Shown: one piece after another, positions 9,528 to 18,121 of the stretch
Layout of the letters: every line of letters starts with the position of its first letter
How positions within the stretch are numbered: position 1 is the stretch's first letter
Assembly: GCF_003096015.2 (NCBI RefSeq)
Contig: NZ_CP029185.2
Location: forward strand, 774,501-838,500
From: Limnobaculum parvum
Lineage (GTDB): Bacteria > Pseudomonadota > Gammaproteobacteria > Enterobacterales > Enterobacteriaceae
DNA length: 64,000 bases
Direction of reading: 5' to 3'
Program-made: the position numbers and the translations under genes
The notes under the pieces: model-generated
The model's input: the letters and a program-made list of their open reading frames with translations, nothing else
Database searches by the model: none
Told to the model about the DNA's origin: nothing

Positions 9528-9662
9528 ATGGCTGTAAAGAAGCATACCCAAACTCACTCTAAATTTATACTCGCAGTACGATCTAATTGCGGATCCGGAT
9601 CGAAAAAACGATCCTCTGTTTCAGCAAGTTGGCTGAAGAAAGGAGGGTGCCGTCATGCTTAA
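9528..9662 (+). CDS. Small basic protein, 44 residues
   Basis: A very basic 44-residue peptide starting MAVKKHTQTHSK, rich in Lys, Arg and Ser, with two cysteines. ATG 9528 is preceded by AGAGAGA. It sits behind a two-hairpin leader and overlaps the next gene by 8 nt; that gene's strong AGGAGGG site lies inside this reading frame, so the two are probably translationally coupled. No family recognised. It could be a regulatory leader peptide or the first member of a small two-gene module. Confidence 0.5.
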   Translation: MAVKKHTQTHSKFILAVRSNCGSGSKKRSSVSASWLKKGGCRHA

Positions 9663-9861
9663 TCTTATCGACTCCACCCCAAAAGATCCGCTGGAACTGG
9701 TTGAACAGTGTTTAGCACTGACCTGTGCGGTCATCAACATCGAGGAAGCGGCGGTAAAAGAGTCACTGCAATTTATCCTGCATGAAAAAATGGAAGCGCT
9801 GTTTAGTGCACTTTATTGTGTGGAGGATGAAATGAAATCAGACGTGACAGAAAAAGTGTAA
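9655..9861 (+). CDS. Small acidic helical protein, 68 residues
   Basis: A 68-residue acidic, helix-rich protein (LELVEQCLALTCAVINIEEA in the first half). A strong ribosome site AGGAGGG precedes ATG 9655 by about 8 nt and lies inside the upstream small gene, with which it overlaps by 8 nt. The basic/acidic pairing is reminiscent of toxin-antitoxin or anti-regulator pairs, but there is no family match to support that. Confidence 0.55.
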   Translation: MLNLIDSTPKDPLELVEQCLALTCAVINIEEAAVKESLQFILHEKMEALFSALYCVEDEMKSDVTEKV

Positions 9862-10367
9862 TATTTATAAAAATCAAGGCATTGATGAGAGGTTTTTTTG
9901 TCTTTGCCTTGCGTTGAGTCAGTGTTTTAGTGTGGACTAAAAATAGACTATATTTGAACCATTCATAATGAAAAATTCAGTACTTAGCTTCAAGATTGAG
10001 TTAACAGTTGCTGATATAAGATTGAAAAATAGAAAAGAAATTCTGATTTGTCAGGGGTAAAAACCAATGAAAATAGAAACCAATATTGAAAACACGCAGG
10101 GAAAAGGTTTAAAGGAATAATTAGTGCCGATTGGAGGCAAGGTTCAATAGTCGAGTATCTCTCCCTAAATATAGCCCATCGTAGGGAGGGTCGGGTGTTG
10201 GGGGTGACTTGGCGTAAGCCAACGAAGCGGCCTAACCCGGCCAGGCCCGATGCACTCCGCAGCCAAGAATATGGCCCTTCCGGCCGAGCACAATGCCAAT
10301 ATACACAATATCGTCTTTACGGCCGGAATACCCACAGAAGCTAATGAATTAGGTTTTCCAACACCCA
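9862..10367. other. Intergenic gap between small genes and lysR
   Basis: No gene is supported. The left half (to about 10160) is AT-rich and featureless, apart from a loose CAAGGCA/TGCCTTG pairing after the small gene. The right half carries the dispersed repeat described separately. Confidence 0.5.
10183..10340. repeat. Dispersed intergenic repeat, copy A
   Basis: Shares three blocks, in the same order, with 43240-43462: GACTTGGCGTAAGCCAACGA (10206-10225), CCGGCCGAGCACAATG (10280-10295) and TTTACGGCCGGAATA (10316-10330). The last two blocks pair as a hairpin through CCGGCCG and CGGCCGG, and the first holds TTGGC/GCCAA. The spacing between block 1 and block 2 differs between copies. It lies just downstream of the lysR gene. 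Confidence 0.7.
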
Positions 10368-11276
10368 TCAAAAATACCCACACAACCGCCCCTTCATCTC
10401 CGGCCGCAGCAAAAACTCCGCCGCCCACTGCCGAACCTTCCCCATCCCATCCGAACGATAAGCAACAAACATCTGAGTGGCGTGCTTATGCTCCTGCATC
10501 GGCTTCTTCACCAGTTCACCGGCATTCAGCAACGGCAAACACCAATGATGAGGAATATAACCAATCCCCACATTTCGCCGAATCAAATCAATGGCAATAT
10601 GAAAGTCAGGCACAAACACCGGCTTCTGGCCTTCAAGTAACCATGCCTGCTGCCGGGTGAAATTAATCGAGGTATCGCGAATACAAATCGCCGGATATTT
10701 ACGCAACTCGGCATTCTGCAACGGGTGAACCTGCGTGGCTAATGGATGCGTAGGGCCAACCACAAAATCCCAGTCCATTTGCCCGATAGGGGAGCTAATA
10801 ATGCCCTCGGTGCTGGGAACAGAGTGGGGCGCGCCAATGGCTAAATCGGCCTTCTTGCTGTACAGCGCATCCCAACTGCCGTTATACACCTCGGTATTCA
10901 CTTTTAACTGCGTGGAGGGAAATGCCTGCTCAAACTCGCTGATAAATTCCACCAGCGCACCGGGCGCGACAATGTTATTCACCGCGACCGTCAGCTCGCG
11001 CTCAACCCCTTCATGCACCAGCGCGGTATTGCGCTTCAGCGCATCCAGATCGTCAAGAATGGTTTTGCTGTGGTGGATAAAATACTCACCGGCGGGTGTC
11101 AGCTCAATATAGCGCCCCTTGCGGGTAAACAGCTCGATACCAAATGACTCTTCCAGCTTTTTAACCGTATAACTGATGGCGGAGGGGACTTTGTTAATGT
11201 GCTCTGCGGCGGTGGTAATGCTTTTATATTCAGCAACCAGACGGACAATACGAATAGTCTCATCAGAAATAAACAT
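10368..11276 (-). CDS. allS: LysR-type regulator, AllS-like
   Basis: A 302-residue LysR regulator. The N-terminal winged helix-turn-helix covers residues 4-62 (SITTAAEHINKVPSAISYTVKKLEE), and the LysR substrate domain covers about 90-295. Conserved spots such as VNGVERE-type (VHEGVERELTVAVNN), PAICIRD and VGIGYIPHHWC parallel E. coli AllS, the activator of the allantoin operon. It lies downstream of, and in the same direction as, the oxamate transcarbamylase operon, which it probably controls in response to a pathway intermediate. The assignment to AllS rather than another LysR member is by resemblance and context. Confidence 0.75.
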   Translation of the reverse strand: MFISDETIRIVRLVAEYKSITTAAEHINKVPSAISYTVKKLEESFGIELFTRKGRYIELTPAGEYFIHHSKTILDDLDALKRNTALVHEGVERELTVAVNNIVAPGALVEFISEFEQAFPSTQLKVNTEVYNGSWDALYSKKADLAIGAPHSVPSTEGIISSPIGQMDWDFVVGPTHPLATQVHPLQNAELRKYPAICIRDTSINFTRQQAWLLEGQKPVFVPDFHIAIDLIRRNVGIGYIPHHWCLPLLNAGELVKKPMQEHKHATQMFVAYRSDGMGKVRQWAAEFLLRPEMKGRLCGYF

Positions 11277-11376
11277 GGTTAACCTGCAGGAGATCGGCGC
11301 TATTAATTGAAAAGCATCATGAAGCAGTTAATTAGCGGATGCAACCGCGTATCAACATTTGTGTTAAACCGGAGGT

Positions 11377-11406
11377 ATTCTCACTCCCAATAAAGGGAGT
11401 GAGAAT
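11377..11406 (-). terminator. Strong hairpin after the permease gene
   Basis: ATTCTCACTCCC and GGGAGTGAGAAT form a perfect 12-bp stem with a 6-nt loop between the permease stop and lysR. No clear U-run follows on the minus strand, so it may protect the mRNA end or be a weak terminator separating the operon from lysR. Confidence 0.55.
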
Positions 11407-11433
11407 AGACAGAGCAGATAGTCGAGAGGATAT

Positions 11434-12660
11434 TTATTTGTTGGCTGACGTGAATTTGCTCAATACCGCATAACACACACAGGCCACTAAAATTGAATCC
11501 ACAGATGGAATCGTGGTCAGGGTAAACATCCCTTTGATGGTCATAAAGCCAACCAGTGAACCAATAATCCATGCCACAAAAGTGGTGATTTTAATCTGAG
11601 ATTCTTTAGCCAGCAGACTTTCATCATAGCCATTACGGCGATAGATAAAGAAGTCAGCAATATAGATACCGGCTACCGGAGGCGTCGCAACCCCGAGGAA
11701 TAACAGGAATGGAATAAACCACGCCATAATATCCATACTGCCAACGATGGTTGCCAGCACGCCTAAAGCCACGGTGATTTGCCATTTAGGGAAACGGGTA
11801 AGCAAGGTGGAAACCACCAGCGTGCCTTGGAACATATTCCCTGCGTTGCCGGTAACGGTAGCAAAAATCAGCAGAATAGCGGTCGGTAATACCGCGCCAA
11901 ACAGAGCCATCGCCCCTAACAGCGAGCTTTGTCCACTCAGTGCGCTTGGCGTTGCGCCGGCCCAATACAACAGCGGATAGGCAATCAAGAAGGTCAGCAG
12001 CGCGGCGATGATCGCATGTTTACGGTTATGCACGAAGCTACCGAAATCCGGCAGGGTCGCCACTAAAACAATAATGGTACCCACCACCGATGAAATCGCC
12101 ACCCCCATATTCATGGAGCTAAGATGTTCAACCATCGGCGCTTTACCGTTAACGGCAACATACAGAATGTAGCAAAGTACCAGTGCGATAATCGGAACCG
12201 CGAACTGTGCCACTTTGCCTAACACTTCAAACCCAAATGCGGTTGAGGCAACAAAAATGATACAGCCGAAGCCGACCAGCAGCGGCGTAGGCAAATTAAA
12301 GCCATACTGCGCCAGTAAGTCATGAACCGAATGACCAAACATATTGGCGGTAACGGTAATCCAGCCAAACAGGCTGATCGCCATCAGAATGTTGATGGCA
12401 ATGGCCCCTTTCTCACCGAAAGCGTACTTCACAATACCATAGGTCGGTAAGCGAGCCTTTTCGCCAACGCTGATAGTAATCGCGGCTAAAATAGCCAGAA
12501 TTAACCCACCAATGCTGACCACCTGAATGAGCTCAGAACTGGACAACTGATTGCCTAAGCTGGATGAGGATAGCAGTACCGGTGTAACGGCAATACCCAG
12601 CAAAATCATGGCGATACGAAGCCCTGAAGCAGTGTTTAAATTTTCACTCGTTTTGCGCAT
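11434..12660 (-). CDS. NCS1-family permease (CodB-like)
   Basis: A 408-residue integral membrane protein with about 12 hydrophobic segments, of the cytosine/purine/allantoin NCS1 type. The GNAGNMFQG region in TM8 and the overall length match CodB-like carriers. Last gene of the operon, 25 nt after the allophanate-hydrolase-like gene, with AAAGGA upstream of the ATG. By context it should bring in the operon's substrate (oxalurate, allantoin or another ureido compound) instead of cytosine; the substrate cannot be read from sequence. Confidence 0.85.
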   Translation of the reverse strand: MRKTSENLNTASGLRIAMILLGIAVTPVLLSSSSLGNQLSSSELIQVVSIGGLILAILAAITISVGEKARLPTYGIVKYAFGEKGAIAINILMAISLFGWITVTANMFGHSVHDLLAQYGFNLPTPLLVGFGCIIFVASTAFGFEVLGKVAQFAVPIIALVLCYILYVAVNGKAPMVEHLSSMNMGVAISSVVGTIIVLVATLPDFGSFVHNRKHAIIAALLTFLIAYPLLYWAGATPSALSGQSSLLGAMALFGAVLPTAILLIFATVTGNAGNMFQGTLVVSTLLTRFPKWQITVALGVLATIVGSMDIMAWFIPFLLFLGVATPPVAGIYIADFFIYRRNGYDESLLAKESQIKITTFVAWIIGSLVGFMTIKGMFTLTTIPSVDSILVACVCYAVLSKFTSANK

Positions 12661-12685
12661 ACGATATTCCTTTACGCTATAGCGT

Positions 12686-13078
12686 TTAGCTTAGGTGATG
12701 ATGCCCGGTATATTTTCTCCAGCATCCTAAATCAGTGATCTCTTTTTGTCCTTCGGTTAACCATGGTTCCGCCAGCACGCCCAGCACTTCGCTGCCGTCT
12801 TGCAGTTTCACTTTACCAATGGCTAAACCCGCTGGCTCACTCATCAGTAAGTCTGCGAATGAACTCAGAGGAAGTTCCCAGATTTCCAGCGACACAGAAG
12901 TACCGCCTTCCATCACTCTGATCATACCCGGGTGGCGATCGTTAATACTCCAAATGCGGTAGTGAGCATCCGTCTTATCTTCACGGACAAATACGCCGCC
13001 AGCTTTAAGCATATTCGGGTTAAGTTCCAGTCCACGCATTAGGGTGCCGTTGACTGCCAGCAATGTGGTTGCTGCCAT
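12686..13078 (-). CDS. Allophanate hydrolase C-terminal-like protein
   Basis: A 130-residue stand-alone domain resembling the C-terminal domain of allophanate hydrolase (AtzF), which has a gamma-glutamylcyclotransferase-like fold. Typical stretches are LAVNGTLMRGLELN near the start, YRIWSINDRHPGM and the ending TDLGCWRKY. In AtzF this domain helps decarboxylate the carboxylated urea intermediate. Here it is free of the amidase half and lies between carbamate kinase and the permease, so it probably acts on a carbamoyl or carbamate intermediate or assists the pathway. AGGAG precedes the ATG. The function is inferred. Confidence 0.7.
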   Translation of the reverse strand: MAATTLLAVNGTLMRGLELNPNMLKAGGVFVREDKTDAHYRIWSINDRHPGMIRVMEGGTSVSLEIWELPLSSFADLLMSEPAGLAIGKVKLQDGSEVLGVLAEPWLTEGQKEITDLGCWRKYTGHHHLS

Positions 13079-13110
13079 TTGTTGTCTCCTGTTAAATAAT
13101 TATTCGGTAT

Positions 13111-13133
13111 AAAAGCCCCGCTGATGCAGGGCT
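13111..13133 (-). terminator. Intra-operon hairpin
   Basis: AGCCC-GC/GC-GGGCT stem with one mismatch and a TGAT loop, followed on the minus strand by TTTTAT. It lies between the carbamate kinase gene and the allophanate-hydrolase-like gene and could reduce expression of the last two genes. Confidence 0.45.
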
Positions 13134-13146
13134 CAAAATTTGTTGG

Positions 13147-14106
13147 TTACGGTGTAATCCACGTGCCGGTTTTATGCTCTAACGCATCGCGAATGGCTTC
13201 TGGGCTGGTAATCAGCCCACGGCCGGTTTTGCCATGCTGTTGGTTATAAGCAATGAAACCCATAATGGCTTCTACTTTTGGCAGCATGCTGCCTGCACCA
13301 AACTGCTGCTGATCGATAAGTTCTTGCGCTTCTGCCATTGTCAGGTTGCTTAACCAGCGTTGATCCGGCTGGCCGAAATTGACGGCTACCTGCTTAACAC
13401 CGGTAGGGATCAGCAGTAAATCGGCTTCTAACTGTTGAGCCAGCAGAGCAGAGGCCAGATCTTTATCAATCACGGCTTCAACGCCGGTTAACTGACCTTT
13501 TGCATCACGCACCACCGGAATGCCGCCGCCGCCGCAGGCGATAACGATGCAGCCTTGAGCTAACAGACTGGCAATCACCTGATGCTCAATGATTTCCTGT
13601 GGCAGTGGCGAAGCCACGGTACGACGCCATCCACGCCCGGCATCTTCCATCACGGTCCAGTTCAGTTCCTGCTGACGCTGACGGGCCGTGGCTTCATCAA
13701 AGAAAGCACCAATCGGCTTACTCGGGTTGTTGAACGCTTTATCGTCGGCGCTGACCAAGGTTTGGGTAACGATAGTGACCACTGGCTTATTAATTCCACG
13801 GCGTTGAAGCTCGTTGTTCAGCGCTTTTTGGAACATATAACCAATAGCACCCTGAGTGTCGCCAACGGCGTAATCCAGCGGTACCGGAGCCACTTCTTGT
13901 TTTGCCAGCTCTGAACGGCGCAGAATAAAACCAACCTGCGGCCCGTTGCCGTGAGTGACGACTAAATCCCAACCCGCTTCAATCATTTCAGCGATATGGC
14001 TAACGCTCTCAATCACTGATAGGTACTGGTCGGGAATACTGTTGTGCTTATCATCGGTAATCAGGGCATTACCACCGACTGCCACAATGGCTAATGGCTT
14101 ACTCAT
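13147..14106 (-). CDS. allK: Carbamate kinase, catabolic (AllK/YbcF type)
   Basis: A 319-residue carbamate kinase: carbamoyl phosphate + ADP gives ATP + ammonia + CO2. Family motifs are VAVGGNAL at the start, THGNGPQVG near residue 51 and CGGGGIPVV near 213. It harvests the energy of the carbamoyl phosphate released by AllFGH. Its start codon overlaps the allG stop by 4 nt, which shows tight coupling. In E. coli the equivalent gene is ybcF (allK) next to fdrA-ylbE-ylbF. It could equally be labelled arcC by similarity, but the operon position argues for the purine/oxalurate role. Confidence 0.88.
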   Translation of the reverse strand: MSKPLAIVAVGGNALITDDKHNSIPDQYLSVIESVSHIAEMIEAGWDLVVTHGNGPQVGFILRRSELAKQEVAPVPLDYAVGDTQGAIGYMFQKALNNELQRRGINKPVVTIVTQTLVSADDKAFNNPSKPIGAFFDEATARQRQQELNWTVMEDAGRGWRRTVASPLPQEIIEHQVIASLLAQGCIVIACGGGGIPVVRDAKGQLTGVEAVIDKDLASALLAQQLEADLLLIPTGVKQVAVNFGQPDQRWLSNLTMAEAQELIDQQQFGAGSMLPKVEAIMGFIAYNQQHGKTGRGLITSPEAIRDALEHKTGTWITP

Positions 14107-15545
14107 GATGCTTTTCCTTCATGATGTTTTTCTTCATAGAGTCTGACCTGTTCCGCCAGCGCAGTGATGGCTTCAACAAAACCCGGCATTGGTGCGGTGG
14201 TAATACCGGCACCGATTTGGCCTACGCCTGCCTGCTTGTGTGCAATACCCGTATTAATCACCGGTAGAATGCCCCGATCGACCACTTTACGTGCATCAAT
14301 ACCGGCGGCAGTTGGCGCAAAGTTCAGCGCTGGTAGCGTAAAGGCAGGGTTGCCTCCCAGCGTGATGGCTTGCATCCGGCGGCTGTTATTGGTGGCATCA
14401 TCCGGTGTACCACCGACAAATTTCACGATGGCCGGAGAAGACGCCATCGCAAAGCCACCGACACCGGCGGTTTCGGTAATGGCGCTATCGCCTAAATCGG
14501 CAGCGGCATCTTCAACACCGTAGCCCGGGAAGAATAGGCCTTCAACCGGGTTGGCCGGCGCTTGGAACCAGCGATCGCCGGTACCTGATAGACGAATACC
14601 AAAGTTAACGCCGTTACGCGCCATCACCGTCACCATTGAACTGAACGGTACGTTGGCGGCGGCATCCATCATGGCTTTACAGGCCGCCATCGACAGATTT
14701 AGGAAGAAGTGGTCATTGCCGACAATAAATGCGGTGGCGCGTTGAATCAGATCTAACGGCAGGCCGCTTTCCAGCAGGGCAGGAATCAGGCGCTTAATCA
14801 GCAATCCCGTAGCCGCCGCATTACGGTTATGAACTTCATCCCCCATATGCAGCGCTTGGGCCATCAGCGGTTTAAGTTCTAACTCGCCTAATATGGCAAT
14901 GGCTTTTTTCAGTGCGGGAGCCAGTTCGTTAGCCATCCAGTGTAAACGTTGCAGCACTTCATCATTGTTGGCACCAAAACGTAACACTTTGCCCAAGCCT
15001 TCGTTAAAGTTGCTGAATGAACGAGCACCGTTGGCTTTGTTTTCAATCACCCACAGCGGCATGGATGGGCTGATAATACCGGCCATCGGGCCAACGGCCT
15101 GATAGTGGTGGCACGGTTCCAGATCGATTTGGTTGTCCAGCACCAGTTTTTCTGCCGCTTCGTGGCTGGTGGCCCAGCCTTCAAACAGAATGGCACCAAT
15201 AATCGCGCCTTTTACCGGGCCGCACATGTTGCTCCAGCTAATCGGCGGGCCGGAATGCAGGATCAGCTTGCGCTGGGACATGGCACTGATGGCTTCACGG
15301 GCAAACATCACGTCAATTAACGCGGGTTGAGCGCTAAGGTATTGCTCAAATGCCTGCTTATTGGCCTGCTCAACCAGCGGATGGCGCATTAACCAAGCCA
15401 GATCCAGACCCGCTTTGATATTGCTCATTGCGGGTGGCTGCCAGCTCAAATTGATAACTTCACCACCGGCCTGTTGCAGGTTATTAGCAAAGCTTGCCAG
15501 ACCTGCGTTGACCACTTTCAGCGGTTGACTAAATAATTGATTCAT
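14103..15545 (-). CDS. allG: Oxamate carbamoyltransferase subunit AllG (YlbE, DUF1116)
   Basis: A 480-residue DUF1116 protein, matching E. coli YlbE. AllF, AllG and AllH together were shown in E. coli to form oxamate transcarbamylase, which splits oxalurate with phosphate into oxamate and carbamoyl phosphate. ATG 15545 is chosen because GGAG lies about 7 nt upstream and because it follows the allF stop by 11 nt; longer upstream starts would overlap allF. Conserved glycine- and asparagine-rich loops (GIRLSGTGDRW, ITLGGNPAF, GAGITTAPM) are intact. Cytoplasmic enzyme complex. Confidence 0.9.
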   Translation of the reverse strand: MNQLFSQPLKVVNAGLASFANNLQQAGGEVINLSWQPPAMSNIKAGLDLAWLMRHPLVEQANKQAFEQYLSAQPALIDVMFAREAISAMSQRKLILHSGPPISWSNMCGPVKGAIIGAILFEGWATSHEAAEKLVLDNQIDLEPCHHYQAVGPMAGIISPSMPLWVIENKANGARSFSNFNEGLGKVLRFGANNDEVLQRLHWMANELAPALKKAIAILGELELKPLMAQALHMGDEVHNRNAAATGLLIKRLIPALLESGLPLDLIQRATAFIVGNDHFFLNLSMAACKAMMDAAANVPFSSMVTVMARNGVNFGIRLSGTGDRWFQAPANPVEGLFFPGYGVEDAAADLGDSAITETAGVGGFAMASSPAIVKFVGGTPDDATNNSRRMQAITLGGNPAFTLPALNFAPTAAGIDARKVVDRGILPVINTGIAHKQAGVGQIGAGITTAPMPGFVEAITALAEQVRLYEEKHHEGKAS

Positions 15546-15556
15546 TGAGGACTCCA

Positions 15557-17113
15557 TTATTTCTCTGCCTGCTGACGAGCAACATAGCTTGCCCAAAGTG
15601 CAGCCTGTGCATTGCAGCCTGCGACCAGAACGCCGGCCTGACGTAAATTTTCAATTTGGCGCGACCTGACTTGTGGGTCGACTTCGGTTCCACAGACGTG
15701 GGCGATCAAGAGAGGGAGATTTTTCGCGCCGACCTTCTCACGCACCTGACCAATCACTTCAAGTAGCTCTGCCGCAGGTTCCATTGACGCGCCATAACCC
15801 AAGACCAGATCGAACAGCACCACGGCGGTTTTCGGATCGTTTAGCTCTTCCTGAATCCGCTGATTACGCAGCGTAGGGTCGATCATCGGGTGAGGGCGAC
15901 CGTTGGTAAAATCGTCATCGCCCATATCCACAATGGTATTGCCCTGGCTGTGCCAGATATCGGTCAGTTTGGTATTGCCTTTCACCGGGGTATTGGAAGA
16001 GGCTGAGAAGCCCTGCTGCTTACACAGCAGTTGCGCTTCATAACAGAACGTACCACCGGCGAAAACACCGCGAATTTCGCGGCGCTGTGCAGGTAAGTGA
16101 GCACTTTCAGCGGCCAGTACTTTTTCATCCGCAGGAGCAATTGTTGCCACGGAAGCGGGAGGGGTTTTCTGATTCAACAACGCAACCGCCACTTCTGCCG
16201 CATCGGCTAGCGTATGGACAAAGGTGATGCCTGAAGTATGGAACTCTTCTGCATCTGCACCCAAGAAGTTAACCACGACCGGTTTACCGGCTTTTTGTGC
16301 CTGTTGCAGAATGCGTTCCGCCACCGGGCGAGCAGGCGGTTTGGAAATCAGTACAATCACTTGAGTTTCAGGATCGTTCGCTAAGGCATCCACGCCAAAC
16401 AGCATGGAAATGCCGCCAATCTCCTCGTGTAGGTCGTGTCCACCGGTGCCAAGCGCCTGAGAAATACCCGCGCCCAGTTGGTCGATACGACAACTGACTT
16501 CCTGCAATCCGGTGCCCGAAGCGGCAACCACGCCAATGGCACCGCGCTTCACCACGTTGGCGAATCCTAGCGGCATACCATTAATAATGGCGGTACCACA
16601 ATCGGGGCCCATGACCAGCAGGTGCTTTTCACGGGCTAATTCTTTAATCTGTTTTTCGTGCGCCATACTGACGTTATCGCTGAACAGCATCACGTTCATG
16701 CCTAGGTTCAGGGCCTTAATTGCTTCGGCAGCGGCGTAATCGCCGGGCACGGAAATTAATGCCAGATTGGCATCTTCAGCGGTTTCTTTCGCCATTTCCA
16801 GACTGGTTAACACCGGAGGGCGCACGCCGCCGCTGTTACTCTCTTCTGGTTTGCTTTTCAGGCGCTGTTCCGCCAGAGTAAGCGCTTCATCACAGGCTTC
16901 ATCTTCACCACGAACGGCAATAATCAGATCGTTTGGACCGGCCTGACAGCCATTATCCAGACCTGCATCGCGCAGTTGAATCAGGTTGGTTTCTGTTCCC
17001 ATCACCACTGACGCTTGCTCTATGCCGGGCAGCTTATTGATTTGAGCGGATATCTGCATCAGGGAAACGGAATCCTGATACAGATTGGCAAATACTTTAT
17101 GTTTTACACTCAT
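15557..17113 (-). CDS. allF: Oxamate carbamoyltransferase subunit AllF (FdrA)
   Basis: A 518-residue protein of the FdrA family, built like a succinyl-CoA synthetase alpha/beta chain: a Rossmann-type CoA-binding half (LISVPGDYAAAEA, VMGPDCGTAIING) and a ligase half (VLFDLVLGYG). It is one of the three subunits of the oxalurate-cleaving transcarbamylase. ATG 17113 is preferred (AGGT just upstream); more upstream ATGs lack a site. It is separated from allH by 108 nt that hold two small inverted repeats, the widest gap before the permease-proximal genes. Confidence 0.9.
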   Translation of the reverse strand: MSVKHKVFANLYQDSVSLMQISAQINKLPGIEQASVVMGTETNLIQLRDAGLDNGCQAGPNDLIIAVRGEDEACDEALTLAEQRLKSKPEESNSGGVRPPVLTSLEMAKETAEDANLALISVPGDYAAAEAIKALNLGMNVMLFSDNVSMAHEKQIKELAREKHLLVMGPDCGTAIINGMPLGFANVVKRGAIGVVAASGTGLQEVSCRIDQLGAGISQALGTGGHDLHEEIGGISMLFGVDALANDPETQVIVLISKPPARPVAERILQQAQKAGKPVVVNFLGADAEEFHTSGITFVHTLADAAEVAVALLNQKTPPASVATIAPADEKVLAAESAHLPAQRREIRGVFAGGTFCYEAQLLCKQQGFSASSNTPVKGNTKLTDIWHSQGNTIVDMGDDDFTNGRPHPMIDPTLRNQRIQEELNDPKTAVVLFDLVLGYGASMEPAAELLEVIGQVREKVGAKNLPLLIAHVCGTEVDPQVRSRQIENLRQAGVLVAGCNAQAALWASYVARQQAEK

Positions 17114-17165
17114 CTTTATTACCTGTGTTTTACTGCCTACCAGGTTTGCAGGCAAGGTCATCACT

Positions 17166-17219
17166 TGTCGATAGACGGAAATATCGACATGAATATTAAA
17201 AAATAGGCCCCAATTGGGG
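17166..17219. other. Two inverted repeats between allH and allF
   Basis: TGTCGATA/TATCGACA (17166-17173 with 17182-17189, 8-nt loop) and the palindrome CCCCAATTGGGG (17208-17219), which directly follows the allH stop. They may shape or process the mRNA, adjusting subunit ratios. No U-run is present. Confidence 0.45.
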
Positions 17220-17221
17220 TA

Positions 17222-18115
17222 TTAGTGCGCGCTACTCACGGTTCTTAAACCGTGTAACACGCCAGCCAGACAATCCACGCCGGAAGCAGCACCAAACTGC
17301 ATCACTTGGCGACCGGCAAGCTTCAGTTCCTCGTCCGTTGTCTGGCGGCAAATACAGCCTAAAAGTCGGTAAACGGGTTCGGAGTAATTTTGCTGTAGCG
17401 CCAGAGATAAGTAGTGTTTGCTGATATCAGTGGTTTTTGTCAGCATTTGAGCTATGGCCGCTTTTACGCTGGTTATATGGCGTGAAACTGCCGGATGCCG
17501 GTGCCACAGAGAAAGGGCAGCCAGATATCCCAGCAGATAATCATCGCCATCCGGCGTTAAACCGGAGCCGTAGCCAATTAAACTGGCAACTTGCTGCTGT
17601 AATTGGCTATCGCTGTATGCCAGCTCTAACGAGGGGAGTCGTCCATCCGTTGGCTCATCGGGAAGCAACTGTAATGCGCTACTAACCCGATGTTGCTGGC
17701 AATAATCCATCAGTAATGTTTTTAATAGGCGGTAGTGGATGCCGATAATTTTCTGGCTGTCCACATCCCTTGGCATGCTGAGTTTAATCGGTTGCCAGTG
17801 GCTGGCCTGAGCGGTGTCTGCTTGCCAGTCACCACCGATTAACCGTCCCTGTTGGATGGTGATATTCATGGAACGGGCACAGCCGTTGCGCCAGTCCCAA
17901 CCCGCCGGGGCCGCTATCCTTACGGCACAGGGCAGGTTTTGATATTCATGATTAAGCAGGGTTAATAGGCCGCCATTAGCCAGCGACAAATTAACCGCGC
18001 GGGAGAACACGCTGTGTACCGGTAAGCAGTGGCTACCTTGCAGGATGGGGTGAGCAAGATAGCCTACAGAGAGCACCGGTAGGCAATGGTTGATAACCTG
18101 CGTTCTCCCTTCCAT
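17222..18115 (-). CDS. allH: Oxamate carbamoyltransferase subunit AllH (YlbF, DUF2877)
   Basis: A 297-residue DUF2877 protein, like E. coli YlbF. The hallmark GYGSGLTPDGDD loop is present near residue 189, and the C-terminal FGAASGVDCLAGVLHGL region is typical. It is the third subunit of the transcarbamylase that cleaves oxalurate. It starts 6 nt after the stop of the cysteine hydrolase gene, so the two are coupled. Confidence 0.88.
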   Translation of the reverse strand: MEGRTQVINHCLPVLSVGYLAHPILQGSHCLPVHSVFSRAVNLSLANGGLLTLLNHEYQNLPCAVRIAAPAGWDWRNGCARSMNITIQQGRLIGGDWQADTAQASHWQPIKLSMPRDVDSQKIIGIHYRLLKTLLMDYCQQHRVSSALQLLPDEPTDGRLPSLELAYSDSQLQQQVASLIGYGSGLTPDGDDYLLGYLAALSLWHRHPAVSRHITSVKAAIAQMLTKTTDISKHYLSLALQQNYSEPVYRLLGCICRQTTDEELKLAGRQVMQFGAASGVDCLAGVLHGLRTVSSAH

Positions 18116-18121
18116 GATGGA

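Noticed and set aside
10250..10660. Plus-strand open frame of 136 codons antisense to the lysR gene
   Set aside because: Low-complexity composition, no ribosome site, and the minus-strand LysR protein is clearly real.
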